Shown here one piece after another: positions 47,920 through 55,500 of a DNA stretch of 64,000 bases. The notes below the pieces were generated by a model, which had not been told where the DNA came from, did no database searches, and worked only from the letters and a program-made list of their open reading frames with translations. Position numbers and translations under genes: made by a program. The stretch comes from Arthrobacter sp. EPSL27 (GTDB taxonomy: Bacteria; Actinomycetota; Actinomycetes; Actinomycetales; Micrococcaceae): NCBI RefSeq assembly GCF_001512305.1, contig NZ_LNUT01000004.1, positions 65,784 through 129,783 of the forward strand. Reading direction: 5' to 3'. Positions within the stretch are counted from its first letter, which is position 1, and each line of letters begins with the position of its first letter.

Positions 47920-48558
47920 ATGTTAGACATCGAAGTGATCGAGGACCCGGCCGCGGCGGGGGTATCGCTGGACCCCATCCGGACCCGCATCCTGATGGAA
48001 CTCGCGGAGCCCGGCTCGGCCACGCAGCTCGCGGCCAGGGTGGGCCTGCCGCGGCAGAAGGTGAATTACCACCTCAAGGCCCTGGAGCGGCACGGGCTGG
48101 TGGAACTGGTAGAGGAGCGCCGGAAGGGCAACGTCACGGAGCGCATCCTGCGGGCCAGCGCGGCCTCCTACCTGATTTCGCCGGCCGCGCTGGCGTCCGT
48201 GGCGCCGGATCCGCACCGGTTCTCGGACCGCTTCTCGGCCTTCTGGCTGCTGGCCCTCGCCAGCCGCATGGTCCAGGAAACAGGGCGGCTGATTGCGGGT
48301 GCCGCCGCAGCCAAACAGCCGCTCGCCACCTTCGCCATCGACGGCGAGATCACCTTCCGGTCGGCGGCGGACCGGGCCGCCTTCGCGGAAGAGCTCGGCG
48401 TCGCCGTGACCCGGCTCGTGGACAAGTACCACGACGGCGGACCGACGGCCCCGACGCCCGGGCCCGGCGGCGGGCGCAAGCACCGCCTCGTCGTCGCACT
48501 TCACCCCTCACTTAAAACACCCACAACCCCATCAGCTAAGGAGCAGGACAATGACTGA
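47920..48558 (+). CDS. ArsR-type winged-helix transcriptional regulator
   Basis: A 212-residue regulator. A winged helix (about residues 15-80; ATQLAARVGLPRQKVNYHLK and a basic wing RRKGNVTERI) is followed by a helical region (SDRFSAFWLLALASRMVQET) and a short C-terminal tail. Such ArsR proteins commonly pair with an SRPBCC gene, here overlapping by eight bases downstream. The chosen ATG is the first after the strong TTGACA promoter. Confidence 0.9.
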   Translation: MLDIEVIEDPAAAGVSLDPIRTRILMELAEPGSATQLAARVGLPRQKVNYHLKALERHGLVELVEERRKGNVTERILRASAASYLISPAALASVAPDPHRFSDRFSAFWLLALASRMVQETGRLIAGAAAAKQPLATFAIDGEITFRSAADRAAFAEELGVAVTRLVDKYHDGGPTAPTPGPGGGRKHRLVVALHPSLKTPTTPSAKEQDND

Positions 48559-49243
48559 CAAGCGGAACTTCGAAATCATCGCGGACACGGAACTGCCCGG
48601 CACGCCCGAGCGGGTCTGGGAGGCCGTCACCGCCGGCACCCCGGCCTGGATGTTCCCCACGGATGAGTGGCCGGCCGTGCGGACGGTCGATGAATACCCC
48701 ACCCACCTGGTGTCACGGATGGACGGCCCGGACGGCTGGTTCAACCAGCTGGAGCACGTCCTGGAACCGCTCGACGGCGGCCGGGCCCGACTGCACTACG
48801 TCCACAGCGGCATCTTCCAGGGCGACTGGGACGGGCAGTACGACGGCGCCAGCAAGCACACGGTGTTCTACCTGCACACCCTCGGCCAGTACCTGAAGTA
48901 TTTCGACGGCAAGCCCGTGGTCTTCACGGACATCCAGGCACCGGCCGCCTCGCAGACCCCGGACGGCTTCAGCCGGCTTAAGGCCGCAATGGGTGTGGAC
49001 GGTGCGGCCCAGGGGGATCACGTGGACCTGGAGCTCGACGGCGTCGGGCGGCTGTCCGGCGAGGTGGACTTCACCAACGACAACTTCCTGGGCCTGCGCA
49101 CGGCGGACACGCTGTACCGGTTCTTCGGCCGCAATGCGTTCGGCGCTCCGGTGGGCATGACGGTCCACGACTTCAGCGGGAGCGGGGACTCCGAAACCAC
49201 GGCGAAGGCCTGGAGCGGGTTCTTCGAGAAGGTCTACGCCTAG
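48551..49243 (+). CDS. SRPBCC domain protein co-transcribed with ArsR regulator
   Basis: A 230-residue protein starting MTDKRNFEIIADTELPGTPE, of the AHSA1/START-like superfamily: VWEAVTAGTPAWMFPTDEWP, NQLEHVLEPLDGGRARLHYV and YLHTLGQYLKYFDGKPVVFT. The C-terminal third (DLELDGVGRLSGEVDFTNDN) resembles the second part of the protein at 26.5 kb. The ATG lies within the end of the regulator gene and follows AAGGAGCAGGACA. Ligand unknown; ArsR-SRPBCC pairs often act in small-molecule stress responses. Confidence 0.88.
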   Translation: MTDKRNFEIIADTELPGTPERVWEAVTAGTPAWMFPTDEWPAVRTVDEYPTHLVSRMDGPDGWFNQLEHVLEPLDGGRARLHYVHSGIFQGDWDGQYDGASKHTVFYLHTLGQYLKYFDGKPVVFTDIQAPAASQTPDGFSRLKAAMGVDGAAQGDHVDLELDGVGRLSGEVDFTNDNFLGLRTADTLYRFFGRNAFGAPVGMTVHDFSGSGDSETTAKAWSGFFEKVYA

Positions 49244-49548
49244 CACCTGCTCCCGCGCCCGGACGCGGCAAAGTCCGGGCGACGCGGCACCTGCCGGCCG
49301 ACACCGCACCTGCCGGCCGACACGCAAGAGTCCTGGCGACGCGGGAGCACCGCGGCGTGGGGAATTTTGCGCAGCGCGGGACCGGTAGCGCGTCGTCGGG
49401 CCGCGGCGACGCCCGGCGACGCGCCACCTGCCGGGCGACGCGGCAGAGTCCTGGCGACGCGGGAGTACCGCGGCGTGGGGATTTTTGCGCAGCGCAGGGC
49501 CGGTAGCGCGTCGCCCGGTCCCGGGCCTCAGGTGGCACCGCGGGCGGC
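49244..49548. repeat. Intergenic tandem repeat, 118-bp period
   Basis: This 305-base gap between two convergent genes has no gene. A 90-bp unit at 49307-49396 recurs at 49425-49514 with few differences (shared CACCTGCCGG, AGAGTCCTGGCGACGCGGGA and TTTTGCGCAGCGC). Shorter copies of CACCTGCCGGCCGAC occur at 49288 and 49307. The unit holds TTTT/TTTTT runs after GC-rich dyads, so it may terminate transcription from either side. Confidence 0.7.
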
Positions 49549-51042
49549 TCAGGCGATCGCGGCGGCGGGCGGGGCCGACCGGGTGCGCCTCAGCTGCGGG
49601 GAGGCTGACAGCCGGTCCTGGGCCGACCGCAGGGCCAGCACGGCGGTTTCCAGCTGCTCCAGGGGCAGGGTGAACGGCACCCGGAGGTACTGCTCGAAGG
49701 CGCCGCCCGTGCCGAAGCGGGGCCCGGCCGCGAGGCGGATGCCGACGTCGGGCGCCACCACCGCGAGGGCGGTGCTGATCGGTGCCGGGAGGCGGCACCA
49801 GACGGACAGGCCGCCGTCGGGCCGTTCCGTTTCCCAGTCCGGCAGGTGCCCGCGCAGCAGCTCCAGCAGCCCGTCCCGGTTGTCCCGCAAGGTGGCCAGC
49901 CGGGCCGGAAGCGGCTCCGCGAGGGCGTTGACCAGGTGCGCCGCGGCGAGCTGTTCCACCACCGGGCCGCCGAGGTCCAGCGTGGTGCGGGCGGCGGCGA
50001 AGCGCTGGATGAGGGATTCCTCAGCCCGGATCCAGCCGGTGCGCAGCCCCGCCCAGTGCGACTTGCTCAGGGATCCGAGCGACACCAACGCCGGGCTGAA
50101 CGCTGCCATGGGGGTGGAGTCCATGCCGTCCAGGTTCAGCTCCCGCAGTGTTTCGTCCACCACCAGCACCGTGCCTGCGGCGGCCGCCGCGCGGACCAGC
50201 CTGCGCCGCTGGGAATCGGGCATCAGCCGCCCGGTGGGATTGTGGAAATCCGGGACCACGTAGGCCATGGCGGGACGCTGCTTCAGCGCCGACTCGAAGG
50301 CCGCCAGGTCCCAGCCTGGGCGTGCGGCGGGATCAGCGCCGGACGGGGCTGCGGCAGGCATGGGCACCGGCACCAGACGGCAGCCCGCCGCCCGGATGGC
50401 ATCGATCGCGTTGGGATAGCTGGGATGCTCCACCAGCACCTTGTCAGCCCGGCCGGCCAGGGTGCGGAGCACGATGTTCAGGGCATGCTGCGCACCGGAC
50501 GTCACCAGGATCTGCTGCGGAGTGGTGGGCACGCCGGCCGCCGAATAGTGCCGCGCGATGGCGTCCCTGAGGGGGAGGACGCCGAGGGCGTCGTAGCCGA
50601 AGCCCGGCAGCAGCGCCGGCAGCTCGGTCAGCGCGGCGGCGAAGGCCCGGTGCACCACCTCGCCGCTGGCCGGGAGCGAGGCGTAGGCCAGATCGAGGAT
50701 GCCGTCCGGAACCACAAGGCCGGGAGCTCCGCTCAACGCCGCGCCCTGGCCGTCGCCCGGCGTGCCGGACTGCGGGATGCACGTCCGGCCGCGGCTGCCC
50801 TGCCCGCTGCTGAGGAACCCCTGTTCACGGAGCAGGGAGTAGGCGGCGGTGACGGTGGTCCGGCTGATGCCCAGCGTCGCGGCCAAAGACCGTTCGCTGG
50901 GCAGCGCCACCCCCAGCGGCACGCGGCCGTCGAGGACCAGGAGGCGGACGACGTCGGCCAGCTCCCGGTATGCGGGGGCCGCGCCTGCGTTCCATTCGCC
51001 GAGCAGGCGCGCCAGGGAGCTGGGGTTGAGGGATCCGGACAT
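49549..51042 (-). CDS. MocR/PdxR-family regulator (GntR helix-turn-helix fused to aminotransferase domain)
   Basis: A 497-residue fusion. The N-terminal GntR winged helix (about 20-85; PLGVALPSERSLAATLGISR) is joined by a Gly-rich linker to a type I aminotransferase fold with FGYDALGVLPLRDAIARHYS, VPDFHNPTGRLMP and the PLP lysine K327 in LSKSHWAG. Such proteins sense pyridoxal phosphate or amino compounds. Divergent from yczE, the usual partner of YczR-type MocR proteins. Its promoter places the start at the ATG, so the mRNA may be leaderless. Confidence 0.93.
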   Translation of the reverse strand: MSGSLNPSSLARLLGEWNAGAAPAYRELADVVRLLVLDGRVPLGVALPSERSLAATLGISRTTVTAAYSLLREQGFLSSGQGSRGRTCIPQSGTPGDGQGAALSGAPGLVVPDGILDLAYASLPASGEVVHRAFAAALTELPALLPGFGYDALGVLPLRDAIARHYSAAGVPTTPQQILVTSGAQHALNIVLRTLAGRADKVLVEHPSYPNAIDAIRAAGCRLVPVPMPAAAPSGADPAARPGWDLAAFESALKQRPAMAYVVPDFHNPTGRLMPDSQRRRLVRAAAAAGTVLVVDETLRELNLDGMDSTPMAAFSPALVSLGSLSKSHWAGLRTGWIRAEESLIQRFAAARTTLDLGGPVVEQLAAAHLVNALAEPLPARLATLRDNRDGLLELLRGHLPDWETERPDGGLSVWCRLPAPISTALAVVAPDVGIRLAAGPRFGTGGAFEQYLRVPFTLPLEQLETAVLALRSAQDRLSASPQLRRTRSAPPAAAIA

Positions 51043-51083
51043 AAGGCCAGTATTTCAAACTGGCTATGGAATACAAGGCCAGT
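51043..51083. promoter_or_regulatory. MocR operator with repeated GCCAGT elements
   Basis: AAGGCCAGT occurs at 51043-51051 and 51075-51083, spaced 32 bp, with an inverted copy ACTGGC at 51059-51064. On the minus strand TTGTAT (51071-51076) and AATACT (51049-51054), spaced 16 bp, give a promoter for the MocR gene with a start at its ATG. Direct repeats three helical turns apart are typical of MocR/GabR/PdxR sites. Confidence 0.6.
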
Positions 51084-51103
51084 TTTCGGGAAGGATGGGA
51101 GCC

Positions 51104-51730
51104 ATGATGACCCGCAGGTTCCTCCAGCTCCTTATCGGCCTTGCCATGTACGGCATCTCCCTGGCCATGTTCATCCGCGCCAGCCTCGGCACGGCGCCGT
51201 GGGACGTCCTGCACCAGGGCCTGGCCACCAAGACGGGCCTCAGCCTGGGCACGGTGGTGGTCATTGTCAGCTTCCTGGTGCTGCTGCTCTGGATCCCGCT
51301 CCGGCAGTGGCCGGGCATCGGCACGCTGTTCAATGCGGTGCTGGTGGGCGTCTTCGCGGATATCGGGCTGGCCTTCATTCCGGCGTTTTCGCATCTGGGC
51401 GGCCAGGCCGGCCTGCTCATCGGTGCGGTGCTGCTCAATGGCGTGGCCTCCGCCTGCTACATCGGCGCCCGGCTGGGCCCGGGTGCGCGGGACGGGCTCA
51501 TGACAGGGCTCGCCCGGCGGACGGGCTGGCCGGTCCGGGTGTGCCGCACCGGCATCGAAGTGGTGGTGCTGGGCGCCGGCTGGCTGCTGGGCGGCTCCGT
51601 CGGCGTCGGCACAGTGCTCTACGCCCTGGCGATCGGCCCGCTGGTGCAGCTTCTGCTGCCGCGGTTCACTGTGCCCGAGCTACAGCGTCCCGCGCCGGCG
51701 GCTGCGGATCCCGCGGTCAGAGCCGCCTGA
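51104..51730 (+). CDS. yczE: YczE/YitT-like integral membrane protein
   Basis: A 208-residue membrane protein with five or so spans. GLAMYGISLAMFIRASLGTA and PWDVLHQGLATKTGLSLGTV at the N-terminus and GARLGPGARDGLMTGLARRT in the middle are the hallmark of the YczE family, whose function is unknown. Two adjacent ATG codons (51104, 51107) follow GGATGGGAG. It is divergent from its likely MocR regulator. Confidence 0.92.
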   Translation: MMTRRFLQLLIGLAMYGISLAMFIRASLGTAPWDVLHQGLATKTGLSLGTVVVIVSFLVLLLWIPLRQWPGIGTLFNAVLVGVFADIGLAFIPAFSHLGGQAGLLIGAVLLNGVASACYIGARLGPGARDGLMTGLARRTGWPVRVCRTGIEVVVLGAGWLLGGSVGVGTVLYALAIGPLVQLLLPRFTVPELQRPAPAAADPAVRAA

Positions 51731-51731
51731 G

Positions 51732-52595
51732 CTACGCCGGGTCCGGCATCGGCTGGCACACGGGGCAGAAGTAGATGTCCCGTTCCTCCGTGCCTGTGCC
51801 CTTCGCCAGGACACCGTGCCGCACCGGTGTGCGGCACTTCAGGCACGCCTGGTGTTCGCGCCGGTAGACCCAGTAGCCGGGCAGCCCGGAGCTCCGGCCC
51901 ACAACGGCGCCGCGCCGGTTCAGGACAGTGGTGCGGCGCCCGGGGCCCAGATTTGCCTCCAGCAGCACCTTCGCGTCGGTGATCATGGCCTTCAGGTCGG
52001 GCACCGCGGAGACAGGCGCCGCGGGGTGGACGCCGGAGAGGAAGCAGGCCTCGCAGCGGTAGATGTTGCCGATCCCGGCGAGGTTCCGCTGGTCCAGCAG
52101 CGCGACGCCGATCGGGACGTCCGGGCTGGCAAGGATCCGCCGCTCCGCCTCGTCGACGTCCCAGTCGGGGCCCAGCAGGTCCGGGCCGAGGTGGCCCACC
52201 ACGGCATCCTCCTCGGACGTGCGGACCACTTCGAGGATCCCCAGGGAGAACCCGACGGCGTCTGCCGTCGCGGTGCGCAGCACGCAGCGCGCCGTGAACC
52301 CGGGTTTCCGCCAGCGGCCCCCGGGCGGATAGACCTGCCAGGTCCCCTCCATCTTGAGGTGGGAGTGGATGGTCAGCCGGTCCGGCTCCGCGGGGCCGGT
52401 TGCACCCTCCCGTGCGGGTCCCTCGAGCCGCATGAGCAGGTGCTTGCCGCGCGGGACCACCTCGGTCACGGTCCAGCCGGCCAGTTTGAGGGTGGCGAAC
52501 CGCGGCACCCGGAAGTCGGAGGAGATGAGTTTCTGGCCGGCCAGCGCAGCGTGCAGCTGCGCGGCCGCGCGGAATACGGAATCGCCCTCAGGCAC
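51732..52595 (-). CDS. nei2: Fpg/Nei family DNA glycosylase (Nei2-like endonuclease VIII)
   Basis: A 287-residue base-excision repair enzyme. P2 and E3 (PEGDS) are the catalytic residues after Met removal, LKMEGTW is a DNA-binding loop, NLAGIGNIYRCEACF is the helix-two-turn-helix and the C-terminal zinc finger is CLKC...CPVC. The MPEGDSV start is typical of Nei and not Fpg. It begins eight bases before the lhr stop, so the two repair genes are translationally coupled. Confidence 0.94.
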   Translation of the reverse strand: MPEGDSVFRAAAQLHAALAGQKLISSDFRVPRFATLKLAGWTVTEVVPRGKHLLMRLEGPAREGATGPAEPDRLTIHSHLKMEGTWQVYPPGGRWRKPGFTARCVLRTATADAVGFSLGILEVVRTSEEDAVVGHLGPDLLGPDWDVDEAERRILASPDVPIGVALLDQRNLAGIGNIYRCEACFLSGVHPAAPVSAVPDLKAMITDAKVLLEANLGPGRRTTVLNRRGAVVGRSSGLPGYWVYRREHQACLKCRTPVRHGVLAKGTGTEERDIYFCPVCQPMPDPA

Positions 52596-55500
52596 GGATC
52601 CTCAGCCCCTTGGGGGTGGAGTAGGCGCCGGCGTGGGCCAGGGCGGCGGCGATGGGTGTGTCGAGGATGCCGTGGCCGTTGACCTTTTCCATGATCAGTT
52701 TGTCCACCGCGCCGCGGGTGACCACGCTGACCAGGGCGGCGCCGGCGGCGGCCAGCACGTCGGTGTCCTCGCTGAAGGCCAGGAGGGTCTTGCCGCCGCG
52801 TTCCACGTAGAGCACCAGGGCGCCGTCCACCAGCACCACCAGCGCCCCGGCCTTCCGGCCCGGGCGGTGGCCGGTCCCGGCGTCGACGTTGAGGGCGGGC
52901 CAGGGCAGGGCAGCGCCGTACGGGTTGGCGGGGTCCGTCGCGGCGAGGGCGAGCGCCACCGGCTCGGGCTTTTGGAGCTGGGTGTCCTCGGCATAGGACC
53001 GCAGCCGGTCCACGGTCGCGGGCACGGCGAACTGCGCCGCACCCAGGTGCTCGATGAAGTAGCCGCGCCGGCACCGGCCCGCTTCCTCCAGCCGGGCCAG
53101 GACTTTGTACATCAGCCCGAAGCCGCCCAGGATGTTCTCGGCCATGACCGAGCCGCGGGTGAGCACCCCGTACCGGTCCAGCAGGAGTTCCGCGGTGGCG
53201 CGGGCGTGGATGGTGGCATCGAGTTCGGGGGCGGGCAGCGCGGACCAGCGGCCTGCGGCGAGCGGCGGTGTGGGTGCCGCGCCGGTGGTTGAGCCGTACC
53301 TGCCGCCGGTGAGCCCGGGGGAACCGAGCAGCCCGGTGCCGTGCGCGCGTCCCAGCCGGCTCAGCCGGGGGGCCCGGGCCCGCGGGGCGCGCGCCACCTG
53401 CCGGTGCGCGGTGTGGCCGCCGGCAATCATGGCCCGGACGGGAGCGAACGTGTCGCCGGTGATCCGGCCCGCCCACGCCAGGTCCCAGAGCGCAGTGACC
53501 ACGTCCTGGTCGCTGAGCACCGCGTCCATGCCGCCTGCGACCTCGGTCAGCTGCCGGAAGAAGTACCCGCCGCCGTTGTTGCGCAGATGGTCCAGCAGCC
53601 GCTGCTGCGCGTCTCCCGGTTCAAAGTCCAGCGCCGGGTTCAGGGTCAGCTCGGCCGAATCGGCCAGGTGCAGGCTGACCCAGCCGTCGTTGCCGGGGAG
53701 CGCGCCCGCGCCGGACCACAGCACTTCGCCGGCAGCCATGAGTTCATCGAGCATGGCGGGCTGGTAGTCGGACACCCGGCTGGCGAGGACCAGCGGTTCC
53801 CAGGCGGACGCAGGAATGGGGACCCCGGAGAGCTGGTCCACGGCCGTGATGATCCCGTCCAGTCCGCGCAGCGCCGACTGTCCGCGTTTGCCGGGGACCC
53901 GGACGTTCTGCCAGGCCGGCAGGAAGCGGCCGTACGCGGCGGCATCCACGGGCTCCACCTCGGCGCGCAGCGCGGCGAGCGAGCGGCGGCGGAGCTTCCG
54001 CAGGACTTCGGCGTCGCACCACTCGCTGACTCCGGCCAGCGACGGGGCGGCCGGCGCAGCAGTCGTGTCAGCCTCGGCGGAGCCCTCCCCGCCGTCGGCT
54101 TCCGGCGCGGACGGCGGCGACGCGTGCGGGCGGAACTCGCCTTCCACCACGCGCCCGTCCGCGGCGAGCCGCTTCAGGGCCGTGCCGACGACGGCGACCC
54201 CGAGTCCCAGCCGGGCGGCGGCTTCCGCGGACGTGAACGGCCCGTGGGTGCGGGCATAGCGGGAGACGAGGTCGCCCAGCGGGTCGGCGACCGGTTCGAT
54301 GAAGGCCAGCGGCACACCCATGGGCAACGGGACGCCGAGGGCGTCGCGGAGGCGGGCCGCGTCCTCGACGGCAGCGAAACGCTCGGCGCCGCCGACGTTG
54401 ACCTTGATGGCGCGGTTGGCGCGGTGGAGCGCGACCAGATGCTCGGCGGCGTCCTCAACAGAGGCCGCGGCCTCGGGAACCGTCTCCGGAGCGGCTATCA
54501 GGGCCTCCTCCGGCCCGGAGCCAACATTAGGCTCGGTTTCCGGGACCGGCGCGGCGGCAGCGGCCGCTCCCTCGGCCGGCTCCAGCCGCGCCGCGACTTC
54601 CTCGGCGGTCAGCGGGCCCAGCAGCCGGAGCAGGTCCGCCACCCCTTCGAGCCCGCGGACCTTCCGGTCCGGGGCGAGTCGCTGCAGCTCCCGCTCGGTG
54701 GCGTCGATGACCTTGGCATCGAGCAGTTCGCGCAGCTCCACCCGGCCCAGGAGCTCGTTGAGCAGGGTCGAGTCCAGCGCCAGGGCGGCGGCGCGGCGCT
54801 CGGCCAGCGGGGAATCGCCCTCGTAGAGGAACTGCGCCACGTAGCCGAACAGCAGCGACTTGGCGAAGGGGGAGGGCTGCTGCGTGGTGGTCTGCAGGAT
54901 CCTCAGTTCACGGCGTTCGATGGACGCCGCGATGTCCTTCAGCGCCGGCAGATCGTAGACATCCTGCAGGCACTCGCGGACGGTTTCGAGGACGATCGGG
55001 AATGTGGGGTACTTCCGGGCGACGTCCAGCAGCTGGGCGGAGCGCTGGCGCTGTTGCCAGAGAGGCTGCCGTTTGCCCGGGTTCTGCCGGGGCAGCAGCA
55101 GGGCGCGGGCGGCGCACTCGCGGAAACGGGAGGCGAAGAGCGCGCTGCCGCCGACCTCCGCCGTCACGATCTGTTCGAGTTCCTCCGGGTCGAAGAGGAA
55201 CAGATCCGCCCCCGGGGGCTCGTCCTCCATCATGGGCACCCGGAGCACGATGCCGTCGTCGGCGGCCATGGCGGACCCGTCCATGCCGTAGCGCTGATGC
55301 AGCCGCTGCCCGACGGCGAGGGCCCACGGCGCGTGCACCGGCATGCCGAACGGGCTGTGCAGCACCACGCGCCAGTCGCCCAGCTCGTCGTGGAAGCGTT
55401 CCACCACGAGCGTGGTGTCGCTGGGGACCACCTCGGTGGCCGCCTTTTGCTCGCCGAGGTACTGGATCAGGTTGTTGGCGGCGAAATCGTCCAGGCCGCT

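Noticed and set aside
49288..49514. CRISPR array
   Set aside because: Only two long imperfect units with no short identical repeats or regular unique spacers, and no cas genes nearby.
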